Part shown: piece after piece, positions 1 through 5,039 of the stretch
How the letters are laid out: the number at the start of each line of letters is the position of its first letter
Numbering within the stretch: the stretch's first letter is position 1
DNA from: CAYOWK01 sp964407665
Lineage (GTDB): Bacteria > Pseudomonadota > Alphaproteobacteria > Caulobacterales > Hyphomonadaceae
Assembly: GCA_964407665.1 (NCBI GenBank)
Contig: CAYOWK010000085.1
Span: 1 to 8,978 of the forward strand
DNA length: 8,978 nt
Direction of reading: 5' to 3'
Notes under the pieces: model-generated
Seen by the model: the letters and a program-made list of their open reading frames with translations, nothing else
What the model was told of the DNA's origin: nothing
Databases searched by the model: none
Made by a program: the position numbers and the translations under genes

Positions 1-404
1 TGACCGGCGGCGTCGACGCCAACGCCCTGCAGCGCCCCAAGCGCTTCTTCGGCGCCGCGCGTAACCTGGAGGAAGGCGGCTCGCTGACCATCATCGCCAC
101 CGCGCTGATCGATACCGGCTCGCGCATGGACGAGGTCATCTTCGAGGAGTTCAAGGGGACGGGTAACTCCGAGATCATCCTCGACCGCAAAGTCGCCGAC
201 AAGCGCGTCTTCCCCGCCATCGACATCCTCAAGTCGGGCACGCGGAAAGAAGAACTGCTGTCGAACCCGAAGGATCTCCAGAAGGTCTACGTCCTGCGCC
301 GCATCCTCAACCCGATGGGCGCCCAGGACGCGATCGAGTTCCTGCTCGACAAGCTCCGCCAGACCAAGACCAACGGCGACTTCTTCCAGTCGATGAATAA
401 CTGA
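1..404 (+). CDS. rho: Transcription termination factor Rho, C-terminal part (5' end outside window)
   Basis: Rho is the hexameric RNA-dependent ATPase/translocase that ends transcription at many sites. The frame is open from base 3 and gives about 133 residues that read as the C-terminal end of the RecA-like motor domain. Visible are KRFFGAARN, GGSLTIIATALIDTGSRMDEVIFEE, the R-loop segment FKGTGN, KRVFPAID, SGTRKEELL and the terminal FLLDKLRQTKTNGDFF. All of these match the well-conserved Rho family closely. The RNA-binding N-terminal domain and Walker A motif lie before the window. The stop is TGA at 402-404 and a strong intrinsic terminator follows at 479-512. Having rho ahead of mnmE-mnmG-rsmG is the usual order in alphaproteobacteria, although here about 4.6 kb of other genes lie in between. 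Confidence 0.97.
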   Translation, partial: TGGVDANALQRPKRFFGAARNLEEGGSLTIIATALIDTGSRMDEVIFEEFKGTGNSEIILDRKVADKRVFPAIDILKSGTRKEELLSNPKDLQKVYVLRRILNPMGAQDAIEFLLDKLRQTKTNGDFFQSMNN

Positions 405-422
405 CGAGCCGCCGAGCGGATC

Positions 423-457
423 GTCATCCCGGACGCGCTCAGCGCGATCCGGGATCC
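423..457. repeat. Palindromic intergenic repeat, short copy (family A)
   Basis: The sequence folds as ATCCCGGA (426-433) with TCCGGGAT (448-455). Inside it CGCGC (434-438) pairs with GCGCG (442-446) around a TCA loop, leaving one bulged A at 447. It begins GTCATCCCGGA and ends ATCCGGGATCC, the same plan as the left half of the larger element at 552-661 (GTCATTCCGGA ... ATCCGGAATCC). Such GTCATYCCGGA-type palindromes are common dispersed repeats in alphaproteobacterial intergenic DNA; family membership here is from memory. Confidence 0.7.
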
Positions 458-478
458 GGCTACAGGACAAGCCAACAA

Positions 479-512
479 GGGGCTCGCCTTATCGGCGGGC
501 CCCTATCCTTTT
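479..512 (+). terminator. Intrinsic terminator of rho
   Basis: GGGGCTCGCC (479-488) pairs with GGCGGGCCCC (494-503) over 10 base pairs with one G-U, around the five-base loop TTATC. TATCCTTTT follows on the plus strand. Its position 75 bases after the rho stop and the T-rich tail make it the likely rho transcript end. Confidence 0.85.
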
Positions 513-551
513 GCGCCCGCGGCTTTGTACCGGAAGGCAGACAAAACCTGT

Positions 552-661
552 TGTCATTCCGGAAGCCGCGCAGCGGCTATCCGGAATCCAGATCGGTCGG
601 TGATCCGGGAGGGGTTCTGGATTCCGGGTCGGCGGACTTGCAGCCCTTGCCTGGAATGACA
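552..661. repeat. 110-base palindromic repeat element with 9-base terminal inverted repeats
   Basis: The ends are TGTCATTCC (552-560) and GGAATGACA (653-661), an exact inverted pair. Inside, ATTCCGGA (556-563) pairs with TCCGGAAT (580-587) and AGCCGC (564-569) with GCGGCT (573-578). A separate exact 12-base pair joins CCGGAATCCAGA (581-592) and TCTGGATTCCGG (616-627). The right part is therefore an inverted, diverged counterpart of the left. It has no coding capacity. The plan suggests a non-autonomous, MITE-like or REP-like dispersed element; mobility is inference. Confidence 0.7.
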
Positions 662-783
662 CCCGCCCTGGCCGCCGCCAAACAGGAAACCAACATATCC
701 TGTCCCAACTGCACGCCGCCCATGGACACCCGGCGCGGCGCGCGCAAGCATTCGCAATTCGCCCTCTCTCCGGAGCTACACCC

Positions 784-1623
784 CTGTCCGCCTCGCATTC
801 GCCGCGCCGTTTCCTGCGCGCCGCTTCTCTCCTCGCATTGGCCGCTTTTGCCGCCGCCCAGGCCCACGCGCAGCTCGCGCCCTGCCCGGCGATGTCGGTC
901 GCCCGGCCGCCCCTGCCGCCCGCAAACGACACCCGCCCGCTCGGCAACCTCCAGCCGGTCCCGGCCAATCCTGTGGACTGCAAGCTTGGCGTGCCCTTCA
1001 GCGCCGACACCGGCGTCACACTCTGGCGCTGTCTCATCGAATACCCGGATGGCTCCGACCCGCCCGAAGACGCCTGGGACCATGCCTTCCTCGTCATGAA
1101 GGCCGGCCAGCCCGTTCAGGCTTACCGCGACGAGGTCATGGCCGGCCGCCACGAGGCCTTGCAGGTCATCAAGGCCGACCTCGACGCAGACGGCGTGCGC
1201 GAGAACATCGCCGCCCTGTGGAATGCGCAGGGCAACGGCATGGGCATTCACGGCTGGACGATCCACGTCTTCTCGAACACCTGGCAGCCGCTTGCCCGTT
1301 TCGACGACGTGCTCGACTGGGGGCGCTCATCCGTCGTCGCGGCTCCGGCCGGGCGCGCGGGCTGCGACCTCGCGATCACAGACTACGTCGAAAGCATGGA
1401 CCCGAAGCGCGGCCCGGGCACGTCGATGGAGGCCCGATTCCAGCAGCTGAAAAGCGGCCGCTTTGCCGAGGCGACCGACCGCCCCGCCCTCCAGCGCCGC
1501 CTGCTCAACGGCTTCGCCGCCGCCCGTGTCGCCAAGTTCGAGCGGCAGCCATGGGATGACGAAGGCGACGTCGCCCTGTGGATGTCCCACCGGACCGTTA
1601 CAGCCGCCCCGAACAAGCCCTGA
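784..1623 (+). CDS. Exported protein of unknown function, unusual start codon
   Basis: I do not recognise the family. The only standard start in this frame is TTG at 838, since the frame has no ATG, GTG or other TTG back to the stop at 601. That start would cut the signal peptide in half. Reading from CTG at 784 gives SASHSPRRFLR, a hydrophobic core AASLLALAAFAAA and an AHA cleavage site before QLAP, which is a textbook signal peptide. CTG 784 also has GGAG at 772-775, 8 bases upstream. The product would be 279 residues (261 from TTG). The mature part has DLDADG at about residues 132-137, like a calcium-binding DxDxDG loop of VCBS/FG-GAP type. It also has four cysteines, at about residues 34, 66, 83 and 194, and several aromatic strands (WTIHVFSNTW). 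Periplasmic location is inferred. It converges on the lipoprotein gene with a 9-base gap. The twin arginine in PRRFLR is Tat-like but not a canonical SRRxFLK. Confidence 0.75.
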   Translation: MSASHSPRRFLRAASLLALAAFAAAQAHAQLAPCPAMSVARPPLPPANDTRPLGNLQPVPANPVDCKLGVPFSADTGVTLWRCLIEYPDGSDPPEDAWDHAFLVMKAGQPVQAYRDEVMAGRHEALQVIKADLDADGVRENIAALWNAQGNGMGIHGWTIHVFSNTWQPLARFDDVLDWGRSSVVAAPAGRAGCDLAITDYVESMDPKRGPGTSMEARFQQLKSGRFAEATDRPALQRRLLNGFAAARVAKFERQPWDDEGDVALWMSHRTVTAAPNKP

Positions 1624-1632
1624 GCGCTGCGG

Positions 1633-3072
1633 TCAGCCGCCAGCCAGCTTGATGAAGACCGGATTGGAGTAGAACCACAGGTCGCCCCACGGGTTCTCGC
1701 CCTTCGGATCCGGCAGCGGCTCAAGCTCGTCTGTGCTGGTGCCCCGCACCCGGACATACAGGGCGCGGCTCACGTCTGCGATCGTGTACGTCATCGTCAG
1801 CACTTCGCCCTCGCGGCGCCAGTCGGCGGCCGTGAAGCGCTTCACGACTTTTGTGGACGCGTTCGTGTCCAGGTTGCGGTCTGCGGCCGGCCCGGTCACG
1901 TCGCCCACGATCAGGTCAATGCGCGCGACCTCGCTGGCCTTCCCCATCCGGTTCTCGCCGGCTGGATCGCGCACCCGGATCGTCACCGTCACGTCCTCGC
2001 CGCCCTTGAGCGCAAGCTCGCCGCCAATCCCTGCCCGCTTGCCGGACACAGCGGCATGAACGTCCAGTTCCGAGACCAGGTCGCCGGTCGTCACGAACAC
2101 CCGGCCATTGCGCAGGCCATCGAGAATGTCGGCCTCGTCCCGCCGCGCGAGCACATAGGTCTTGGAATACTGACCCGGCCAGAAGTCCGACCCGCCTTCC
2201 GTGTAGTGAACGTGGGAGTCGGATGTGGACGTTACCCACCAGCGCCTGCCCTCACCGAGCATGGAATCCCAGAACCCGCCAAGCCGCGCCGTCATCTGGT
2301 CAAAGCCGCCCAGGGTCGGCGAGCGTCCATAGCCGCCGCGCGAGCCTTCGGGATCGAGCGAGCCGTCCGGCTTGAGCGCTCCGGCCTGATGTCCCGGCGC
2401 GCCCTCCATGCCGATGGCCACGCTCGGCGCCGTATCGTTCCAGTCCCGCAATTCGCCGGGCTTGTCCTGGCCGTAGACGCCGACATCGGTCGCCGAACGC
2501 GAGGGATGGTTGGCGATCAGGACGGGCGGATGCTCGGTCGCCTTCATGAACCGGAGCGCATCCAGCATGCGCGGTTCGGTGTCCCATGCCGGATTGGCCG
2601 GCCACGGCTCGCGCTTGGAAAACTGCGACTCGATCGCCCGCAGCGCCTCGCGCTCGCCGGGCGTCTTCGGGATGATCATGCTGGAGTGGTCGGCGCCCGG
2701 CGTGTCGAACTCCATGCCATAGAACTGGAGGACTTCGGGAACCTCCTCGCGCGAGCGCTGCAGCTCCGGGTAGGCCTGCTCGTAGTTCAGCTTCGAGTGA
2801 TTGGGGCCGCCATGGTCGGTAGAGACCATCCAGGACAGGCCAAACTCCCGGGCCATCATGGCGTTCACGGGGATCGGGTACTTCGCATCTCCCGCAATAA
2901 TGGGCGAAGGCGGCCGGTTGGGGTCCGCTCCCGCAGGCGTCCAGCCAACGCTGTACTGGCTGTGGATATGATGGTCGCCCGCGAGCCAGACGCGATCGCC
3001 GGCGCCGGTTCGGGTTTCGGTATGCGTGCAGGCGGCCAGCGCCAGCACAGACAGGGCCGCAATCGCGCGCAT
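1633..3072 (-). CDS. Predicted PHP-domain metal-dependent hydrolase, lipoprotein
   Basis: A 479-residue protein from ATG 3072. This start has GGGAG 7 bases upstream and gives a clear lipoprotein signal, MRAIAALSVLALAAC, with lipobox LAAC and lipidated Cys15. The longer frame up to 3234 adds a basic, unlikely N-terminus. Metal-binding motifs of the PHP superfamily appear in order: DHHIHSQYS (HxH at 35-37), STDHGG (D86, H87), GMEFDTPG (E121), IANHPSR (H189) and TSTSDSHVHY (D285, H287). About 150 C-terminal residues look like a beta-rich accessory domain (VTVTIRVRDPAG, LYVRVRGTS, LWFYSNPVFI). PHP proteins hydrolyse phosphoesters or related bonds with two or three metals; the substrate here is unknown. 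The likely location is membrane-anchored, facing the periplasm. It resembles other secreted PHP/DUF3604-like proteins, but I cannot confirm which family. It could be transcribed together with the small gene upstream only by readthrough of the hairpin at 3174-3194. Confidence 0.85.
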   Translation of the reverse strand: MRAIAALSVLALAACTHTETRTGAGDRVWLAGDHHIHSQYSVGWTPAGADPNRPPSPIIAGDAKYPIPVNAMMAREFGLSWMVSTDHGGPNHSKLNYEQAYPELQRSREEVPEVLQFYGMEFDTPGADHSSMIIPKTPGEREALRAIESQFSKREPWPANPAWDTEPRMLDALRFMKATEHPPVLIANHPSRSATDVGVYGQDKPGELRDWNDTAPSVAIGMEGAPGHQAGALKPDGSLDPEGSRGGYGRSPTLGGFDQMTARLGGFWDSMLGEGRRWWVTSTSDSHVHYTEGGSDFWPGQYSKTYVLARRDEADILDGLRNGRVFVTTGDLVSELDVHAAVSGKRAGIGGELALKGGEDVTVTIRVRDPAGENRMGKASEVARIDLIVGDVTGPAADRNLDTNASTKVVKRFTAADWRREGEVLTMTYTIADVSRALYVRVRGTSTDELEPLPDPKGENPWGDLWFYSNPVFIKLAGG

Positions 3073-3173
3073 GTTCAAACTCCCGGCTGAGAGTTTGCTG
3101 GTACGGGCGCCGTGTGACGGGCGCATGTCGGTCGCTCTCCCCTTGCCCGGAGAGATGCGCCTGAAACAGCAAC

Positions 3174-3194
3174 GGCCCCGTCGATGACGGGGCC
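3174..3194 (-). terminator. Perfect 9-bp hairpin after the 3231-3506 gene
   Basis: GGCCCCGTC (3174-3182) and GACGGGGCC (3186-3194) form a perfect 9-base-pair GC-rich stem with a three-base loop. On the minus strand it is followed by GTTGCTGTTTC, a moderate T-rich tail, 36 bases after the stop of the small minus-strand gene. It most likely ends that transcript and separates it from the lipoprotein gene, whose start lies about 100 bases further on. The plus-strand flank (GCGCCTGTGTGTT) is less T-rich. Confidence 0.7.
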
Positions 3195-3230
3195 GCGCCT
3201 GTGTGTTGACTGTCCGACGCCTGCCGCCGC

Positions 3231-3506
3231 TCACTCGGCGCCGTGCGTCTCACCGTATCGCCGCCACACGATCCTCGGTCTCGAATCCGGCTCGGACCCC
3301 ATGTCCGCCGCCGGCTGTTTCGTCTCGCCTGATTGTTCGCTGTCTTCGCCGTCCCGGACCAGAACCAGCCGAGACCGCATGCGGCCGCCCCCCTGGTCTG
3401 TCGCCACCCGCCATGTCGAGCCCGCCGGGCTCCTCGCTTCCAGTTCCGATGTCTCCTTGTCGATTTGCCAGTCCGCGTACTGCCGGTCCGCCAAGTCTGT
3501 CAGCAT
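3231..3506 (-). CDS. Small hypothetical protein, 91 aa
   Basis: I do not recognise this protein. I chose ATG 3506 because AAGGA lies about 7 bases upstream in the minus-strand reading and because the further extension to 3629 looks non-coding. The product begins MLTDLADRQYADWQIDKET and continues with strand-like stretches (STWRVATDQGG, RSRLVLVRDG). It then has a hydrophilic Glu/Ser/Gln/Lys-rich tract and ends PRIVWRRYGETHGAE. There is no signal peptide or membrane segment, so it is probably cytoplasmic. Support comes from the ribosome-binding site and from the hairpin terminator just after the stop. It may be lineage-restricted. Confidence 0.6.
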   Translation of the reverse strand: MLTDLADRQYADWQIDKETSELEARSPAGSTWRVATDQGGGRMRSRLVLVRDGEDSEQSGETKQPAADMGSEPDSRPRIVWRRYGETHGAE

Positions 3507-3707
3507 GCCGTTTCCTTCATCTCGCCGCCCGAAGACAGCTTGGCCGACACCCGTTGTCGAAACAGAAACGGCGGGAAAAATGTGGGACCCGGAGCGATCT
3601 TTTTTCTCGATCCTCGTCCGCCGGACCATTTTGCGATGCGGGATGAGAGGGCCTCACTCTCAGCAGCCGGAGCCCGCTTCTGGAAGCGGACATCCAGCTG
3701 TCCGCGT

Positions 3708-3744
3708 TCCCCGCGCAGGCGGGGATCCAGACCTAACGCTCTGG
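3708..3744. repeat. Diverged copy of the family A palindromic repeat
   Basis: TCCCCGC (3708-3714) pairs with GCGGGGA (3719-3725) around a GCAG loop. It is followed by TCCAGA (3726-3731) and a matching TCTGG (3740-3744). The order 'palindrome, then TCCAGA, then TCTGG' is the same as in the element at 552-661, so I read it as a related partial copy. Confidence 0.5.
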
Positions 3745-3794
3745 CGAAGCCCGCAATTTGCAGGATCGGTATCCCGCCCCCGCGCGACCGGCGC

Positions 3795-3823
3795 CCCGGC
3801 ATGCCGCCGAAAAAGATGCCGGG
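3795..3823. repeat. Inverted repeat CCCGGCAT/ATGCCGGG
   Basis: An exact 8-base inverted pair (3795-3802 and 3816-3823) around a 13-base, A-rich loop; part of the loop (GGCATGCC, 3798-3805) is itself palindromic. No T-tract follows on either strand, so it is unlikely to be a terminator. Confidence 0.45.
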
Positions 3824-3873
3824 CCCAACCCTTCGAATTCGACCGGGTATCCGCCTCCCGCAATCTCTTCCCC

Positions 3874-3925
3874 GCGTCTGGCAAGGGAGGGTTCGGTGGC
3901 CACCGAAACATCGAACGCCAGACGC
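3874..3925. repeat. Nested palindrome
   Basis: The outer arms GCGTCTGGC (3874-3882) and GCCAGACGC (3917-3925) match exactly. They enclose a perfect 16-base palindrome, TTCGGTGGCCACCGAA (3892-3907), centred almost in the middle. It could be a dispersed repeat, a cruciform-forming element or a dimeric protein-binding site. It has no coding content and I do not recognise it. Confidence 0.6.
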
Positions 3926-3958
3926 TCGGACGGCGCGGCGACCTCAAATATTGCGGTT

Positions 3959-4066
3959 GGTCCGGCTCATCCTGAGGAGCGCCCAAAAGGGCGCGTCCCT
4001 CACCCTGAGGAGCCGTCCCGATCTTGATCCGGGACGGCGTCTCGAAGGGGAAGGACGAGCCGGACC
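3959..4066. repeat. Composite repeat element with CTCAYCCTGAGGAGC units
   Basis: The outer arms GGTCCGGCTC (3959-3968) and GAGCCGGACC (4057-4066) match exactly, and TCCT/AGGA just inside extend the stem. Two direct 15-base units, CTCATCCTGAGGAGC (3966-3980) and CTCACCCTGAGGAGC (3999-4013), differ at one base. Each is followed by a hairpin: GCGCCC-AAAA-GGGCGC (3979-3994) and GCCGTCCCG/CGGGACGGC (4012-4020 and 4030-4038). The right end, GCGTCTCGAAGGGG, together with the CCTGAGGAG unit, is typical of a dispersed alphaproteobacterial intergenic repeat that I recall from other genomes. Confidence 0.65.
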
Positions 4067-4095
4067 GGCCACAGGACAAGAAGTCTGAAACACCT

Positions 4096-4123
4096 GTCCC
4101 CGGAATTGATCTAAACCGGGGGT
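4096..4123. repeat. Short inverted repeat with CCTGTCCCCGG
   Basis: CCCCGG (4098-4103) pairs with CCGGGG (4116-4121), extendable to 8 pairs with two wobbles, around an AT-rich 12-base loop. The string ACACCTGTCCCCGG resembles repeats found near REP-associated transposases in other bacteria. No transposase is present here, so it would be a relic at most. Confidence 0.35.
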
Positions 4124-4170
4124 GACCATGGGCGTCGGCGCTCATGCGCGTGACACCGGGACGGGGATGA

Positions 4171-4311
4171 GCACTAAAAAGTGCGCACCAACCGCCGGGA
4201 CAAACGCCCGATACGGGGCGCGTGGGAACACGCAACCGGCCAGCGGCAGCGCTGGCAATGTACTCAACAAGGCGCGTTCCGCGCGCCCCGTCCTCCTGTC
4301 TTCAGGAGGGG
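4171..4311 (+). ncRNA. Candidate structured RNA leader upstream of the oxygenase gene
   Basis: Five strong hairpins lie in 140 bases. They are GCACT-AAAA-AGTGC (4171-4184), GCGTG-GGAA-CACGC with a GNRA-type loop (4220-4233), GCCAGCG-GCAG-CGCTGGC (4239-4256), GCGCG-TTC-CGCGC (4272-4284) and CCTCCTG-TCTT-CAGGAGG (4292-4309). In addition ACGGGGC (4213-4219) pairs with GCCCCGT (4285-4291). This closes the second, third and fourth hairpins into one multibranch junction with no unpaired base at either P1 junction. It contains no signature I know for RNase P RNA, SRP RNA, tmRNA or the common riboswitches. It could be a cis-regulatory leader of the genes that follow, a small RNA, or simply another palindrome-rich repeat. 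Structures were read by eye and no folding energy was computed. Confidence 0.45.
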
Positions 4312-4313
4312 AG
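4292..4313 (+). promoter_or_regulatory. Hairpin that sequesters a Shine-Dalgarno
   Basis: CCTCCTG (4292-4298) pairs with CAGGAGG (4303-4309) around TCTT. The 3' arm contains a full AGGAGG, and GGGAG runs on to 4313, 10 bases before ATG 4324. The stem therefore hides the ribosome-binding site of the short ORF at 4324-4419, the layout of a translational on/off switch. The regulatory role is inference. Confidence 0.45.
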
Positions 4314-4323
4314 CTACAGCACA

Positions 4324-4419
4324 ATGGACGGCGAACGCGCCGGTCCCGCCGGAGACTCGCGCGTAACCACGCACCCGCTCGCAAAGTCCCGCATCCACAT
4401 GGTAGGGCTCGCGGTATGA
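4324..4419 (+). CDS. Possible 31-codon leader ORF coupled to the oxygenase gene
   Basis: ATG 4324 follows GGGAG (4309-4313) at a 10-base spacing. The frame encodes MDGERAGPAGDSRVTTHPLA and then KSRIHMVGLAV. Its TGA (4417-4419) overlaps the oxygenase ATG (4416-4418) as ATGA, the classic arrangement for translational coupling. Its ribosome-binding site lies in the 3' arm of the hairpin at 4292-4309. It may be a regulatory upstream ORF whose translation opens the oxygenase start. It is short and the peptide resembles nothing I know, so a chance ORF remains quite possible. Confidence 0.35.
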   Translation: MDGERAGPAGDSRVTTHPLAKSRIHMVGLAV

Positions 4420-5036
4420 CCGTACAGCGCCTCTTCGCCACCGATATCTACTCCGCCAGCCTGGCCGCCGAAAAGGGCTGGGACGAGTTCAACGCCGACA
4501 TCGAGCAGATGGCCTGGGCCCTCGCGGAGGACGATCAGGCCGGCGCCGACTGGTGCGAGGCCAACGGGTATGACGGCTACACCTCCTACTCCTCGCTCGA
4601 CGACCTCCCCCTGCGCGCAACCTGTTTCGCGACGCTCTCGAAAAAGCTCCAGAAGCACGCCGACGCGTTCGCCTTGCTGCTCCAGTTCGACCTGCGCGGC
4701 CGCAAGCTGGTTCTCGACAACATCTGGGTGAACATCCTCGCGCCCGGCGGCGGCCATTCCGGCCACATCCACCCGCACTGCGTCCTGTCCGGGACCTACT
4801 ACGTGGCCATACCGGACGGCGCCTCGTCCCTCCGCTTCGAGGATCCCCGCCTGCCATTCATGATGGCCGCCCCCACGCCCCTGGAGGACTGCGACCCCGA
4901 CCGCCGCCGCTTCGTCCATGTCGCCCCGAAACCGGGCGACGTCCTGCTCTGGGAAGGCTGGCTGCGTCACGAAGTGCCGCCCAATCGGGCCGACGAGGAG
5001 CGGATCTCCGTCTCGTTCAACTACCGCTGGGCCTGA
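4416..5036 (+). CDS. Predicted 2OG-Fe(II) oxygenase (TIGR02466 / 2OG-FeII_Oxy_5 type)
   Basis: A 206-residue protein. I chose ATG 4416 because GGTAGGG lies 8 bases upstream and because MTVQRLFATDIYSASL is the usual N-terminus of this family. The frame stays open back to 4122, but that part is structured non-coding sequence. The double-stranded beta-helix core shows GHSGHIHPHCVLSGTYYV (117-130 after GGG), in which the histidines of HIHPH (117-121) would supply the HxH/D iron ligands. A C-terminal block, GDVLLWEGWLRHEVPPN and then EERISVSFNYRW, supplies the third ligand H185 and the likely 2-oxoglutarate-binding R196. Enzymes of this type use Fe(II), O2 and 2-oxoglutarate to hydroxylate a substrate; the substrate of this family is not known to me. 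It probably acts in the cytoplasm, as no signal peptide is seen. It ends 3 bases before the mnmE start, so the two are very likely co-transcribed. Confidence 0.85.
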   Translation: MTVQRLFATDIYSASLAAEKGWDEFNADIEQMAWALAEDDQAGADWCEANGYDGYTSYSSLDDLPLRATCFATLSKKLQKHADAFALLLQFDLRGRKLVLDNIWVNILAPGGGHSGHIHPHCVLSGTYYVAIPDGASSLRFEDPRLPFMMAAPTPLEDCDPDRRRFVHVAPKPGDVLLWEGWLRHEVPPNRADEERISVSFNYRWA

Positions 5037-5039
5037 GCG

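Larger units (their letters stand above)
405..783. other. Intergenic region after rho: terminator and palindromic repeats
   Basis: About 380 bases with no gene I can support. It holds a half-size palindromic repeat (423-457), the rho terminator (479-512), a 110-base repeat with 9-base terminal inverted repeats (552-661) and a weak 6-base inverted repeat, ACAGGA/TCCTGT, at 682-703. I could not identify a convincing promoter for the following gene. Open frames through this stretch translate the repeats and do not resemble proteins. Confidence 0.6.
3507..4170. other. Non-coding repeat patchwork
   Basis: About 660 bases with no supportable gene. Open frames exist on both strands, but their translations are Arg/Pro-rich, lack plausible starts and run straight through inverted repeats. 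The stretch contains at least five separate inverted-repeat structures: 3708-3744, 3795-3823, 3874-3925, 3959-4066 and 4096-4123. The density suggests a preferred landing site for small dispersed elements, or a decayed insertion. Confidence 0.6.

Noticed and set aside
2056..3090. A 344-codon plus-strand frame opposite the PHP lipoprotein
   Set aside because: The minus strand encodes metal-site motifs and a lipobox. The plus-strand translation is Arg/Val/Gly-rich and featureless.
3073..3234. Longer N-terminus for the PHP protein
   Set aside because: It would bury the lipoprotein signal 54 residues in and run through the hairpin terminator at 3174-3194.
3507..3629. Longer N-terminus for the small minus-strand gene
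   Set aside because: ATG 3506 has a good AAGGA site, while the extension has none that is convincing and shows unlike composition.
3660..4235. A 191-codon minus-strand frame
   Set aside because: It translates straight through four inverted repeats and has no family resemblance.
4122..4415. Extension of the oxygenase ORF upstream to 4122
   Set aside because: The added 98 codons cross strong hairpins and give a low-complexity Arg/Ala/Thr peptide. The family N-terminus begins at MTVQRLF with its own ribosome-binding site.
4120..4420. Split tmRNA, RNase P RNA, SRP RNA or 6S RNA as the identity of the structured leader
   Set aside because: I found no tag-peptide ANDN coding, no T-arm GGTTCGA, no RNase P GAAAGTCCGGG or ACAGAAA blocks and no SRP GGAAG/AGCAG loop. 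The 6S layout does not fit a multibranch junction.
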